Shown here in pieces: positions 46,088 through 55,097 of a DNA stretch of 64,000 nt (positions are counted from its first letter, which is position 1; every line of letters begins with the position of its first letter). The notes beneath the pieces are model-generated. The model saw only the letters and a list, made by a program, of their open reading frames with translations. It had not been told where the DNA came from and made no database searches. The translations under genes were made by a program, and so were the position numbers. Source of the stretch: Ignavibacteriota bacterium. GTDB lineage: Bacteria; Bacteroidota; Ignavibacteria; SZUA-365. Location: assembly GCA_016218045.1 (NCBI GenBank), contig JACRFB010000004.1, positions 1 through 64,000 on the forward strand. The letters are read 5' to 3'.

Positions 46088-47148
46088 TGGAAGCGCGCGC
46101 CTTCCTCGAAGCTGAAGCCGCGCAGGAAGACGTCGGCCTCGAGCAGCTTGCGGCCTTCCTGCTTCAGTGCGAGGATCTCGAGATCACGATCGGCGCAGGA
46201 CACGTAAATGTGATGCTTGTCCGCCGTGACACAGCCGGGTTCCGCACGCTGTGCCGCATCAATGCGGGTCTGATACACTTTGATGGTTTCACCGTTGAGC
46301 GTGGTCCACGCCGCGGGATAGGGGCTCAGTCCCCGCACATGATTGTGTACGGACGCGGCATCACGCGCCCAATCGATGCGGCAGGTGTCGCGGAATATCT
46401 TTGGCGCCGGCGTCGCGAGCGTATCGCTTTGCGGGAGGGCTCGTGCGTCGCCACGCGCGATCATCTCCACGGTTTCAACAACTTCGGAGGCGCCGAGTAT
46501 CGCCAGCGCGTCATGCAATTGTCCCGCGTTGGTATCGGGTCCGATCGGGATTCTGCTCTGGCGCAGAATGGCGCCCGTATCCACTTTCTCCTGAAGGAAA
46601 AACGTGGTCACTCCCGTCTCGCTCTCGCCATTCATCAGAGCCCAATTGATGGGAGCTGCGCCGCGGTATAGGGGCAGAAGTGATGCGTGGAGATTGAAGG
46701 CGCCGAGTGGTGCGAGCGTGTAGACCGATGGGGGCAGTATGCGGAAGGCGACAACAACAATCACGTCGTGCGGAATCGAACTCAGCGCCGTGGCAAACGT
46801 GGGATCCTTGAGTGATTCTGGTTGAAGCACGGGCAACCCCGCAGCTTCGGCCACAACCTTGACAGGAGTAGGAGTCACTTTCTGGCCGCGTCCGCGCGCC
46901 TCGTCGGGCGCAGTCACCACAGCGGCTATCGTATGCCGCGAGGCCAGGAGGGCTTTCAACGAGGGCACCGCAAAGTCGGGGGTGCCCATGAAGATGAGGC
47001 GGAGCGCCGGAACTCCCCCTGCCCCCTCTTGAAAAGAGGGGGAACTCGCCTTTTGTATTTCCTCTGTCGGATTCAAGTCCAGATTCGACTCGAAATCTTG
47101 GGCGATGGCGGAGATGGTCTTCGATGACTCCTGCGCTTTGAAGGTCAT
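46084..47148 (-). CDS. fmt: Methionyl-tRNA formyltransferase with repeat-derived N-terminal extension
   Basis: The 354-residue protein contains a full Fmt: LIFMGTPDFAVPSL (51-64), the formyl-transfer core with FNLHASLLPLYRGAAPINWA (Asn/His/Asp active site about 153-172) and the C-terminal anticodon-arm domain. It formylates initiator Met-tRNA; tRNA-fMet and def are also in this window. The ATG at 47148 overlaps the def stop (ATGA). About 48 extra residues precede the normal first strand and include IQKASSPSFQEGAGG, encoded by a palindromic repeat. An original start nearer the catalytic domain appears to be lost. Confidence 0.92.
   Translation of the reverse strand: MTFKAQESSKTISAIAQDFESNLDLNPTEEIQKASSPSFQEGAGGVPALRLIFMGTPDFAVPSLKALLASRHTIAAVVTAPDEARGRGQKVTPTPVKVVAEAAGLPVLQPESLKDPTFATALSSIPHDVIVVVAFRILPPSVYTLAPLGAFNLHASLLPLYRGAAPINWALMNGESETGVTTFFLQEKVDTGAILRQSRIPIGPDTNAGQLHDALAILGASEVVETVEMIARGDARALPQSDTLATPAPKIFRDTCRIDWARDAASVHNHVRGLSPYPAAWTTLNGETIKVYQTRIDAAQRAEPGCVTADKHHIYVSCADRDLEILALKQEGRKLLEADVFLRGFSFEEGARFQ
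46999..47060. repeat. Palindromic repeat element inside the 5' end of fmt
   Basis: On the minus strand the segment reads CAAAAGGCGAGTTCCCCC, then CTCTTTTCAAGAGGGGG, then CAGGGGGAGTTCC. It forms a nearly perfect hairpin of CCCCCTCTT against AAGAGGGGG, with a second GTTCCCCC/GGGGGAGTTCC arm. Elements of this kind are usually intergenic in related genomes. Here it is read in frame. Its outer limits are not certain; the whole insertion could reach about 47140. Confidence 0.65.
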
Positions 47149-47759
47149 TCGATGATATCCTGCACGCGCAGGGATGCCAGGGGATAGTCGGCCTCGACAT
47201 CACCGCGCTTGATTTTACGCAGCGCGGGGATAACGAGGCGCTTGCGGAGTCCGCGCAAGCGGTCGGTAAAAAATATGCCCTGGAGGTGATCGTATTCGTG
47301 TTGAATGACACGCGCCAGCAGGCCGCCTGCTTCGAGTTCCATCTCCTCGAAATTCTCGTTTCGATAATGAATGAGGAGGCTTTCAGGCCGGATCACTTCG
47401 TCGCGCAGATTGGGCACGCTCAAGCATCCTTCCTCGAAGGCGATGTCGTCACCCGCAAATCCTTTTATCTCGGGATTGATGAAGACAAACGGCGTGCCGG
47501 GGAGCAGAGGTCCGTCCTCCGCCTCCTCGTTCTGTTCATCCTCTCCCTCCTCGTCCTCGTAGGGATTGCCGAGATCGATCACAAAAATCGAATGCCCCCT
47601 CCCCACCTGGTTCGCGGCGAGTCCGATACCGCGCGCCGCGCGCATCGTCTCGAACATGTCGCTGATCAGGCGTTGTATCTCTTCGTCCGGACGTTCGACG
47701 TCGCGGGTTTCCTCGCGCAGTACACGCGCATCGTAGGTATAAATCGGAAGTATGGCCAT
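47145..47759 (-). CDS. def: Peptide deformylase
   Basis: The 204-residue metalloenzyme has all three motifs: GIGLAANQVG (44-53), EGCLSVP (110-116, Cys 112 metal ligand) and HEYDH (154-158, His ligands and catalytic Glu). It removes the formyl group from nascent proteins. It has an acidic insert (about 66-84, Glu/Asp-rich) before the second strand, absent from most deformylases. It is the first gene of def-fmt-GDPD. Confidence 0.95.
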   Translation of the reverse strand: MAILPIYTYDARVLREETRDVERPDEEIQRLISDMFETMRAARGIGLAANQVGRGHSIFVIDLGNPYEDEEGEDEQNEEAEDGPLLPGTPFVFINPEIKGFAGDDIAFEEGCLSVPNLRDEVIRPESLLIHYRNENFEEMELEAGGLLARVIQHEYDHLQGIFFTDRLRGLRKRLVIPALRKIKRGDVEADYPLASLRVQDIIE

Positions 47760-47860
47760 GATTCGTGTTTCTCGGAAACGTCTTGTTGTCTAGATTTCGC
47801 CGCGCGCCTCTCATCAAAACAACGGGCGTGGATAAAACATTCACACAGGAGCACAAAGGT

Positions 47861-48649
47861 ATGAATTTGGGTCTCAGCGGAAAAATCGCGCTGATCGCGG
47901 GAGCCAGCGACGGACTCGGCCGCGCAGTTGCGGAATCGCTCGCGGCGGAAGGCGCGCGTCTCATCCTGTGCGCTCGCAGAGCCGAAGTACTTGCCGATCT
48001 CGTCGCCGCATTACGCGCCACCCATGGTACGGATGCGGAATATATCGTCGCAGATCTCGACACGCCCGAGGGGGTGGCCCATACTACGGCCGCGGCGCTG
48101 TCGATGTGGGGCCGCGTCGATGTGCTCGTGACCAACAACGGCGGACCCGCGCCCGGCTCCTTCGAGGAGCACGACGACGAGAGCTGGGAGCGCGCGTGGA
48201 ACCGCACGCTCATGAGCGCCGTCCGCTTGATACGCGGCGTGCTGCCTTCCATGCGCGCGCAGCGGTTCGGACGCATCATCAACATCACATCGATCAGCGT
48301 ACGGCAGCCCGTAGCGCGCCTGCTGTTGTCGAACGCGTACCGCGCCGCCGTAACGGGCATGGCCAAGACGCTCGCCGACGAGGTGGCCGCCGAGGGAATC
48401 ACAGTGAACAACATTGCGCCGGGTTATGTGGATACTGCGCGTCTGGCTCATCTGCTCGAAGACCGTGCTGCACGTAACGGCAGCACGCCCGAGCAGGAGC
48501 GCGCCGCCCTGTACGCTGTGACACCCATGCGGAGGCTGGGACGCCCGTCCGAAGTCGGCGCAACAGCCGCCTTCCTCGCGTCGGATCAGGCCGCGTATAT
48601 CACGGGCTCAACACTGCTGGTGGACGGCGGCTTGTACCGCGGCGTGTAG
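47861..48649 (+). CDS. Short-chain dehydrogenase/reductase with atypical active site
   Basis: The 262-residue Rossmann protein has GASDGLG (14-20), NNGG (92-95) and the C-terminal PGYVDTAR and TGSTLLVDGGLY motifs of FabG-like SDRs. The catalytic region, however, reads LLLSNAYRAAVTGMAKTLADE (shown as LLLSNAYRAAVTG): aligned on the usual YxxxKAAL pattern, the Tyr is Ser 157 and the Lys is Arg 161. Y160 has no Lys four places on. Related sequences form a known SDR subgroup. Substrate is unknown. A ribosome-like GGAG lies 11 bases upstream. Confidence 0.8.
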   Translation: MNLGLSGKIALIAGASDGLGRAVAESLAAEGARLILCARRAEVLADLVAALRATHGTDAEYIVADLDTPEGVAHTTAAALSMWGRVDVLVTNNGGPAPGSFEEHDDESWERAWNRTLMSAVRLIRGVLPSMRAQRFGRIINITSISVRQPVARLLLSNAYRAAVTGMAKTLADEVAAEGITVNNIAPGYVDTARLAHLLEDRAARNGSTPEQERAALYAVTPMRRLGRPSEVGATAAFLASDQAAYITGSTLLVDGGLYRGV

Positions 48650-48652
48650 TCC

Positions 48653-49816
48653 ATGAAAAAACAATTCCTGATATTCTTCGGCATAGTGATTCTGATCTTC
48701 GCCGCCCTGCAGTGGTATCTGTACACGAAGGGCGCGGCGGCGTTTGCAGACTATCCACAGGCGCGTACGTGGTACACAGTGATCTTTACCGTTTGCGCAT
48801 GGGCGTACCTCGCGGGACGTGTGCTCGAACGTGTCATGTACGGACGACTGACGAGTGTCCTTGTTCATATCGGATCGCTGTGGCTCGGCGCGATGATCTA
48901 TCTCCTTCTCCTGTGGCTGTGTGTCGATGTGATCGGCCTGGTGATGGATCTTGCCTCTCTTCAGCCGCCGGAATTTCTGCGTTCAACGATAACACCCCTG
49001 TCGCTGTTTCTCGTGATACATGTGCTGGCCGCAGGTCTCGTTGTGTATGGTTGGTGGAACGCGCGCAGTCCGCATATCACAACCCTGACGCTTGACGTGC
49101 AGAAGAAGTCGTCACTACCTTCGATCGTGTTCGCAGTGGCGAGTGATATCCATCTGGGAACGGTGATCAGTCACAGGCGTCCTGCGAGAATCGTGGAGTG
49201 TATCAACGGCATCGAGGCCGACTGCGTGCTTTTGCCGGGCGATGTGATCGACGAGGATCTGCGTCCGGTGGTCGAGAACAATCTCGGCGAAATGCTGCGC
49301 ACGATCCGCGCGCGTCACGGTGTGTACGCGGTGACGGGTAATCACGAATTCATCGGAGGGGCCGACGCCTCCGTTGCGTATCTCGAGGAACACGGGATCA
49401 CCGTGTTGCGCGACTCGTGCGTGCTGCCGGGCGGCCTGTTCACTCTCGCGGGTCGCGAAGACCGCAGTGTTCGCCAGTTCGCGGGGCGCGGCCGCGCGTC
49501 CCTCGTGGAGTTGCTCCGCGATGTCGATCACACACTGCCGCTTGTGCTGATGGATCACCAGCCCTTCCGACTGAGTGAGGCGGTGGAGGCGGGTGTGGAT
49601 CTCCAACTATCCGGGCACACGCATCACGGGCAGCTCTGGCCTTTCCATTGGATCACACAAAAAATCTTCGAGGTATCGTGGGGCTACCGCCTCCTTGGTC
49701 GCACACACGTGTACGTGTCGAGCGGCGCGGGTTTCTGGGGACCACCCATGCGTATCGGAAACACTCCGGAAGTTGTGAAGGTCACGCTGCGTTTTGTTGG
49801 GTCCGCTGAATCTTGA
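48653..49816 (+). CDS. Membrane metallophosphoesterase (YkuE/YaeI type)
   Basis: The 387-residue protein has four N-terminal membrane helices (about 5-25, 38-55, 65-95 and 112-135) and a calcineurin-like domain (about 158-380) with SDIHLG (about 163-168), LLPGDVIDED, TGNHEF, and the C-terminal GHTHHGQLWP metal motif. The Asp, His and Asn ligands for two metals are all present. Related enzymes act on envelope lipids or nucleotides. The gene starts 3 bases after the SDR gene. Confidence 0.87.
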   Translation: MKKQFLIFFGIVILIFAALQWYLYTKGAAAFADYPQARTWYTVIFTVCAWAYLAGRVLERVMYGRLTSVLVHIGSLWLGAMIYLLLLWLCVDVIGLVMDLASLQPPEFLRSTITPLSLFLVIHVLAAGLVVYGWWNARSPHITTLTLDVQKKSSLPSIVFAVASDIHLGTVISHRRPARIVECINGIEADCVLLPGDVIDEDLRPVVENNLGEMLRTIRARHGVYAVTGNHEFIGGADASVAYLEEHGITVLRDSCVLPGGLFTLAGREDRSVRQFAGRGRASLVELLRDVDHTLPLVLMDHQPFRLSEAVEAGVDLQLSGHTHHGQLWPFHWITQKIFEVSWGYRLLGRTHVYVSSGAGFWGPPMRIGNTPEVVKVTLRFVGSAES

Positions 49817-49895
49817 AGTCCGCACATCGAGCACTGCGCGGTTCTTCAAAGTGAATCCGGTATGTGACGGGGACAAATAAATATTTTCTCCATTA

Positions 49896-49924
49896 TTTGT
49901 CTTAATCTTACTTCTGTATATATT
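49896..49924 (+). promoter_or_regulatory. Candidate Bacteroidota-type promoter for the Spy/CpxP-like lipoprotein gene
   Basis: TTTG (49896-49899) is separated by 17 bases from TATATATT (49917-49924). This resembles the TTTG/TAnnTTTG pattern of Bacteroidota vegetative promoters, although the downstream half matches only in part. Transcription would begin near 49930, about 60 bases before the ATG. Confidence 0.35.
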
Positions 49925-49993
49925 ACATCAAGATCCATGGCACGTGTGTCGACACACGCCCCCCATTCACGTTTCATTTCGAAGAGGACCCGC

Positions 49994-50410
49994 ATGAAGC
50001 ACGTTGTAATGCTGTTTTTCGTCGCCCTCCTGTTCAGCGCGTGCAACACCGAAGCGCCGGTCGATCCGGCCGCCTCGCAGTCGCCCGCACCCGAATTTAT
50101 GATCTCGACCGATCAGACGTCGAGCGGCGCCGATGTGGCCGTGACCGATGAAAGAATCGATCAGCGCGTGCGCCTCGAGGTCCAGCAGCTTACACGCCTC
50201 CTGTCGCTCACGCCGCGTCAGCAGCTTGCCATCGCCGACATTCTGAAGAAGAAGTACGAGACGCAGGCGCAGCTCATGCGCCGTCTGCAGAACGATCCTG
50301 TGGCGTTGCGCCGCGCCCTTGCGCAGCTTGAAACACGCGCGAACCAGGCCATCATGAATCTGCTTACACGCGAGCAGCTTCTGCGCTGGAGACGGTTTAA
50401 AGGTCTCTGA
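49994..50410 (+). CDS. Spy/CpxP-like helical lipoprotein
   Basis: The 138-residue protein has a lipobox signal peptide (LFVALLFSAC-like, Cys at about residue 17). Its helical C-terminal half contains two LTxxQ-type motifs, SLTPRQQLAIADIL (about 78-91) and LLTREQLLRW (about 124-133), typical of Spy/CpxP-family periplasmic stress proteins. These act as chaperones or metal-stress sensors. An AGAGGA ribosome site precedes the ATG at 49994; a longer start is not supported. A terminator follows. Confidence 0.7.
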   Translation: MKHVVMLFFVALLFSACNTEAPVDPAASQSPAPEFMISTDQTSSGADVAVTDERIDQRVRLEVQQLTRLLSLTPRQQLAIADILKKKYETQAQLMRRLQNDPVALRRALAQLETRANQAIMNLLTREQLLRWRRFKGL

Positions 50411-50443
50411 TCCGCTGCACGTGTATCGCGGTACCTGTTTTAC

Positions 50444-50466
50444 AGCGCCCTCCGGGGCGCTTTTTT
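50444..50466 (+). terminator. Rho-independent terminator after the Spy/CpxP-like gene
   Basis: A 7-bp stem (AGCGCCC with GGGCGCT) around a TCCG loop is followed by six T. It ends the lipoprotein transcript 34 bases past its stop. Confidence 0.85.
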
Positions 50467-50556
50467 ATTATGCGCCCACTGCTTCCTCCATTTGAAAGAG
50501 CGCGGTCGGGCTATGTTGTTCATTGAACGCTGCGTACCAGGCACCGATCACTCGTA

Positions 50557-50562
50557 TATAAT
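50557..50562 (+). promoter_or_regulatory. Candidate -10 box upstream of the four-helix-bundle gene
   Basis: A perfect TATAAT lies about 84 bases before the ATG at 50646. No matching -35 is visible at the right distance, so only the -10 half is proposed. Confidence 0.3.
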
Positions 50563-50645
50563 TTTCCAGAGTGGTACATTGTCGCTACGAACCGATTGGA
50601 GCGGTTCGTCATGATGACACATATTTCATACGATGGGTTTCCACC

Positions 50646-51380
50646 ATGGATGAATCCCTCATTCCCTTACACGGCGGCTATCGGAAGCTGAAAAGTTTTC
50701 AGCTCGCGCAATTGGTGTACGATCTCACTGTCCGCTTCTGTGACAGATACATCAACACCCGCAGCAGAACACACGATCAAATGGTGCAGGCAGCAAGGTC
50801 CGGTACGCAAAACATTGCCGAAGGAAGTCAGGTGAGCGGCACATCGAAAAAGATGGAGATGAAGCTCACAAGCGTTGCACGCGCAAGTCTCGAGGAGCTG
50901 CGCCGAGATTATGAGGATTTCCTTCGTCAGAGGCGGCTCGCACAGTGGGGTCGGAACGATCAACGACGAGCTTCACTGATTGCCGCGCGTCCTCAAAGCG
51001 CTGACGATGTTGCTCGGTGGGCCAAACAACTCTATGAGAGGCAGCGTGATGTGTCGTTGTACTCGCATGGACACAATGGACAACATGGACGAGCCGAAGA
51101 GCAGGCATGCACTCCTTCGGAGATGATGATAGATGGTGCAGACCCCCGTTCATCGGGATCATCCTCCATCTCGTCCAGCAAGTCCACCAGGCCTGAGCCC
51201 GTTACAGTTGCGCCCATGCCGGAAATAGCCGCCAATGCCGCACTGACACTTCTTGCAGTGGCCTGTTCGCTGTTGGATCGTCAGATTGCGGCTCAGGCAC
51301 AAGCGTTTACCACCGAAGGAGGATTCACCGAACGTTTATATCAAACACGCAAGAATTTCAGAGAGGGACGCAAGGGGTAA
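50646..51380 (+). CDS. Four-helix-bundle protein of the 23S rRNA intervening-sequence (IVP) type
   Basis: The N-terminal part (about 12-115) has the IVP signature: LAQLVYDLTVRFCDRYI, SRTHDQMVQAARSGTQNIAEG (GTQNIAEGS core) and the LEELRRDYEDFLRQ helix. A central low-complexity region (about 150-185, Ser/Gly/Pro-rich) separates it from a C-terminal hydrophobic helical suffix (ALTLLAVACSLLDRQIAAQAQA). IVPs were first found inside 23S rRNA genes, but many are free-standing like this one. Function is unknown; a nucleic-acid or protein-scaffolding role is inferred. Confidence 0.78.
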   Translation: MDESLIPLHGGYRKLKSFQLAQLVYDLTVRFCDRYINTRSRTHDQMVQAARSGTQNIAEGSQVSGTSKKMEMKLTSVARASLEELRRDYEDFLRQRRLAQWGRNDQRRASLIAARPQSADDVARWAKQLYERQRDVSLYSHGHNGQHGRAEEQACTPSEMMIDGADPRSSGSSSISSSKSTRPEPVTVAPMPEIAANAALTLLAVACSLLDRQIAAQAQAFTTEGGFTERLYQTRKNFREGRKG

Positions 51381-51493
51381 ATCGTCGTGAGCGGAGGTGC
51401 TTCTGAAAAACAGTAGATATCCTGCGTGACGAGCCCAGATTCGGGAGTACGGCTGTTCGCTTCGGAGAGACGGCGTGCCCCCGATTTCAGGCT

Positions 51494-52657
51494 TCAGGGA
51501 TGTGTACCGAGAATGACTCCCTGAAGATTGATATGTCCGGCACGATGACCGGTATGGATCGCGAGAAATCCACCAGAATAGCTTCCAACACTGTAGTACT
51601 TCATCGGTACCACGATGTTCCCTGTCCGGTCAATAATACCGCGATTTATCCATGAACCGTCGCAAACGCACATCATTCCGACCGACGCGTACCCATTGAC
51701 GAAATCACGCCCGGAGTCGAACCCGAACAGTGCTGTTCCACTTCGATTAATATAGCCCACGCTTTCAACACCGGCCCAATGTTTTGCTGCAATCCCGTCG
51801 TGGAAATCACCAACGTACGGTGCGATATCCGAAATGACAGTGCGTCCGTTCCTGTCGATAAAACACGGCCACGTCGAACCGAAGCGGCAAACCGCGGCCA
51901 GGCCTTCGGAGAACTGCCTGCATGTGCCCCGCGTGCCGAGACTGTCCATGTTAAGCACTGTCCTCCCTGCAGCATCGATGTACTTCCAGGTGCCGTCGAA
52001 GGAACGCACTGGAGCTAGACCTTCTGAGAACGATCCACCCTCCTTGTAGATCGTCGGGATGATCAACGATCCGTTTCTATCGATGTAGCCGATTCTGGCG
52101 CTGTCATCGGCGACGCACGCGAGGTTCTCCGAGAAGTCCCACGCCGAGGAAAATCGCGGCTGAACGATCCAGTTCCCCGCGACGTCGATGAAACCATATT
52201 TGCCGCTCTTGCTCGGCTTCGCGACAGCCACACCTTCACTGAATCCTCCGATATAATGGAAAGAGGGCGCCAGCACTGTTTTGCCATCCTTGTCCATGAT
52301 GCCGTACAGTACCTGGGCACTCGCATCGAGCGATCCGGTGTGACACACAACAACCCCGTGATGAAAGCAGTCACCGCCCGTGTAACGTCCTGACCAGAGA
52401 TAGAACGTGTACGGCGTTGTGTAGAGCAGCGTTCCAGTCGTGTCGATCACGCCGTAGTTGCCGTCCAGCTTCCGTATAACGGCGAGCCCTTCGGAAAAAT
52501 CTCCCACTTCCAGGTACTGCAAGCCGATGTCCACTGAAGCGCATTCGCAAGGAGCGGTCGGACTCTCGTCCTGGCACCCTGCACAGAGCACGAGAAGAAA
52601 GGCAATGATAGGGACGTTCGTTCGGTGCATGAGCGTCATTATTCGGGCGAGTACCAT
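51494..52657 (-). CDS. WG-repeat lipoprotein
   Basis: The protein of up to 387 residues has a lipobox signal peptide (AFLLVLCAGC). At least seven WG-type repeats follow, each with a core like YGFIDVAGNWIV, IGYIDRNGSLII or WKYIDAAGRTVL, spaced about 45 residues apart and linked by FSEGLA segments. WG repeats are poorly understood surface or periplasmic beta-propeller-like modules. Several starts are possible (52657, 52639 or 52630), none with a good ribosome site; the later ones give a more typical short signal peptide. Confidence 0.8.
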   Translation of the reverse strand: MVLARIMTLMHRTNVPIIAFLLVLCAGCQDESPTAPCECASVDIGLQYLEVGDFSEGLAVIRKLDGNYGVIDTTGTLLYTTPYTFYLWSGRYTGGDCFHHGVVVCHTGSLDASAQVLYGIMDKDGKTVLAPSFHYIGGFSEGVAVAKPSKSGKYGFIDVAGNWIVQPRFSSAWDFSENLACVADDSARIGYIDRNGSLIIPTIYKEGGSFSEGLAPVRSFDGTWKYIDAAGRTVLNMDSLGTRGTCRQFSEGLAAVCRFGSTWPCFIDRNGRTVISDIAPYVGDFHDGIAAKHWAGVESVGYINRSGTALFGFDSGRDFVNGYASVGMMCVCDGSWINRGIIDRTGNIVVPMKYYSVGSYSGGFLAIHTGHRAGHINLQGVILGTHP

Positions 52658-52716
52658 ACTTCGGCGTCATCGTTGAATCGCGTATGCGTGCCACTGGTTG
52701 AGGCATCATACGCCGT

Positions 52717-52878
52717 TCATGCGAGAGATGCAACGGTATAGATCACACGCCAGTTCGTGCCCTTCTTCGTGAAATGCGTCGTGTGTTCACGATGGCGTTG
52801 GAGCCGAAGTTCGAGATCCTCGGTAGATCCCGTGTAGTGGAATCCTTCATCGCTGATCAACACGTAAGTTATGTACAT
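52717..52878 (-). pseudogene. Truncated GIY-YIG endonuclease-like gene
   Basis: The 53-residue product matches the first half of small GIY-YIG proteins (UPF0213-like): YVLISDEGFHYTGSTEDLE (5-23) followed by LRLQRHREHTTHFTKKG and WRVIYT. The usual second half with the catalytic Glu is missing; the frame stops after VASLA. It sits directly behind the tRNA-fMet terminator. It may be a remnant, or a very short active-site fragment. Confidence 0.6.
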
Positions 52879-52921
52879 GACCTTCAAGCGTACAGTATCA
52901 GCCCCTTCCGGTGCACGATGC

Positions 52922-52951
52922 AAAGACCCCTGGGGATGCCAGGGGTCTTTT
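52922..52951 (-). terminator. Terminator after tRNA-fMet (minus strand)
   Basis: A 12-bp stem (AAAGACCCCTGG with CCAGGGGTCTTT) with a 5-base loop lies five bases past the tRNA 3' end. Both sides are flanked by A/T so it may work in either direction; on the minus strand it ends the tRNA transcript. Confidence 0.75.
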
Positions 52952-52955
52952 CTTG

Positions 52956-53028
<73 letters not shown>

Positions 53029-53140
53029 ATCAGATTACAAGTATACGGCATGGATCGGAGAAATGCAAATTTCAGCGAGTGAGTTTCTCTTGTGATGGTG
53101 CGTGTGCCAACCCGGCAGAGATTTATTACCATAAATACAA

Positions 53141-53182
53141 CCTCCCCCGCCGGTGCAACACACCGCGCGGGGGAGGGTTTTT
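53141..53182. terminator. Terminator hairpin between tRNA-fMet and the subtilase gene
   Basis: A 10-bp GC-rich stem (CCTCCCCCGC with GCGGGGGAGG) has a 16-base loop. It is followed by five T on the plus strand. It lies downstream of the minus-strand subtilase stop but its T-run is on the plus side, so it may act on either strand. Confidence 0.6.
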
Positions 53183-53196
53183 GACAGCAGGAGAGG

Positions 53197-53263
<67 letters not shown>

Positions 53264-53276
53264 AGCATCCTCCGCA

Positions 53277-55097
53277 TCAGGGCCGGTTCACCGAAAGCTG
53301 CGGCGGATTGTGCGTGTTGGCGGAGCTGAGGTAGATGAAGCCGCTGCCGCTGAGATTCGTGACAGACATGGTGATGCTGCCCACGGTGTTCTTCAGCTTG
53401 TTGGTGCTGATCACACACTGGCCCGCGCTGTTGGTGGTTGCGCTGCGGCTGCCGTTTGCACCACCGCTCCACGAGACGGAGACGGTGACACCCGACTGCG
53501 GCTGATTCGACGCGTTGTGCACGGTCACGGTGAGATCGCCATACCAACCGCCGTTCTGACGCCGGGCCGAGATCGACAGATCCTGCTCGTGCACTTCACG
53601 CTTTGTGGTGGCCGACGCGACGGTGGTCCACGACGAGTAGCCGTTGGCATTTCCCGCGCGCACGCGATACCAGAACGTCGTGCCCTGCGCGAGACCGGTG
53701 TTCGAATACGACGTGGTGTTCGCCGCTACATCTGTTAGAGCCGAGAAACCTGTGGTCGCGCTGGTCGTGGAACGCTCGATGTAGAAGCGGTCCTCATCGG
53801 TGGAATTGTCGGTCCACTGCAGATTGATCGCCGTTGCCGACGCGGCCGTGGCGGTGAGATTGCTCGGTGCCGCAGGAGCCGCGGGGGGAGGCGGCGTGCC
53901 GGTGATCTGATTGTACAGAAGTTTGTTCGGCGAGCCGGTGCCGATGCCCGTGAGCACGCCGTTTGTCGCGCCGTTCACGATGGCGCTCACAACCTGCGTG
54001 ACCGTGGCGCTGGGATTGGCGCTGAGATACAACGCCGCCACACCGGCCACATGCGGCGTAGCCATCGAGGTGCCGTTCCACGAGGCGTAGGTGTTGGTGC
54101 CCGTCATGGTGGACGAATAGATGCTGGAGCCGGGCGCGAAGATATCGACACAACTGCCGTAATTCGAGAACGAGGAACGCGCGTCGCTGCTCGTAGTCGC
54201 GCCAACCGTGATCGCCGATGCAACACTCGCGGGCGAATAGTTGCAGGCCACGGCGTTGCTGTTGCCCGCGGCCACCGCGTACACCACACCCGAGGAAATC
54301 GAATTCGCAACCGCAGTGTTGAGCGCGCTGGAATACCCGCCGCCCAGCGACATGTTCGCTACCGATGGTCCGCTGTGATTCGCCGTCACCCAATCGACGC
54401 CGGCAATCACCTGGCTGTTGAGTCCGCTGCCGTTGCAGTCGAGTACACGCACACCGATCAGATTCACATTCTTCGCAATGCCCACGGTGGTGCCGCCCAC
54501 TGTGCCGGCGACGTGTGTGCCGTGGCCGTGGCAGTCGGCGGTGTTGGCATCGTTGTCGATGAAGTCGTAGCCCGACTGCACACGTCCGCTGAATTCCTGA
54601 TGGTCGGGACGGATGCCCGTGTCGATGATGTACACGTCCACATTCGAACCGTCGTTCGGATAGTTGTACGTCTGATTCAAGGGCAAGGCGTTCTGATCCA
54701 CACGGTCGAGACCCCAGCTCGGCGGACTCGTCTGCGTGCCGTTCACCGACATGATGGCGTCGGCTTCCACGTACTCGACGTTCGGATTACGGCGAATACC
54801 CTCGAGCGCCTGCGCGGGAAGAGTCGCGGAGAAACCCTTCAGGGCGTAGCGGTAGCGCAGATGGATTTTTCCTCCGTGGGTCCGGATCAGTTCGTCGGCC
54901 ATCGCGTCGGGATTGCCGATCGACTGTTTGAACACCACGATATATCGGTCGGTGAGATCGAACTCACTGCCCGATTTCGCAAAGGTCGGGCCCTGGCCGC
55001 CCGCGGGGGCGCTTAGCGGACTGGTCGGGCGTGTGTCGTCGCTGCAGGCCGCAAGAAGCAAGACTGCGGCCAGCGCCAAGTACATACCGGATTTCAT
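53277..55097 (-). CDS. Subtilisin-like serine protease lipoprotein (S8, proteinase K-like) with FnIII domain
   Basis: The 606-residue protein has a lipobox (LLLAAC), an I9-type propeptide (about 50-115), a proteinase K-like S8 domain (about 125-395) with Asp 159 in IIDTG, His 192 in HGTHVAG and Ser 343 in [11 protein letters not shown], an FnIII-like domain (about 410-500) and a beta-rich C-terminal domain (about 505-606). The fold and triad look intact, so it is probably active outside the cytoplasm, anchored by the lipid. Its start is at 55097. The C-terminal domain ends QLSVNRP and is not a T9SS sorting signal of the usual kind. Confidence 0.92.
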   Translation of the reverse strand: MKSGMYLALAAVLLLAACSDDTRPTSPLSAPAGGQGPTFAKSGSEFDLTDRYIVVFKQSIGNPDAMADELIRTHGGKIHLRYRYALKGFSATLPAQALEGIRRNPNVEYVEADAIMSVNGTQTSPPSWGLDRVDQNALPLNQTYNYPNDGSNVDVYIIDTGIRPDHQEFSGRVQSGYDFIDNDANTADCHGHGTHVAGTVGGTTVGIAKNVNLIGVRVLDCNGSGLNSQVIAGVDWVTANHSGPSVANMSLGGGYSSALNTAVANSISSGVVYAVAAGNSNAVACNYSPASVASAITVGATTSSDARSSFSNYGSCVDIFAPGSSIYSSTMTGTNTYASWNGTSMATPHVAGVAALYLSANPSATVTQVVSAIVNGATNGVLTGIGTGSPNKLLYNQITGTPPPPAAPAAPSNLTATAASATAINLQWTDNSTDEDRFYIERSTTSATTGFSALTDVAANTTSYSNTGLAQGTTFWYRVRAGNANGYSSWTTVASATTKREVHEQDLSISARRQNGGWYGDLTVTVHNASNQPQSGVTVSVSWSGGANGSRSATTNSAGQCVISTNKLKNTVGSITMSVTNLSGSGFIYLSSANTHNPPQLSVNRP

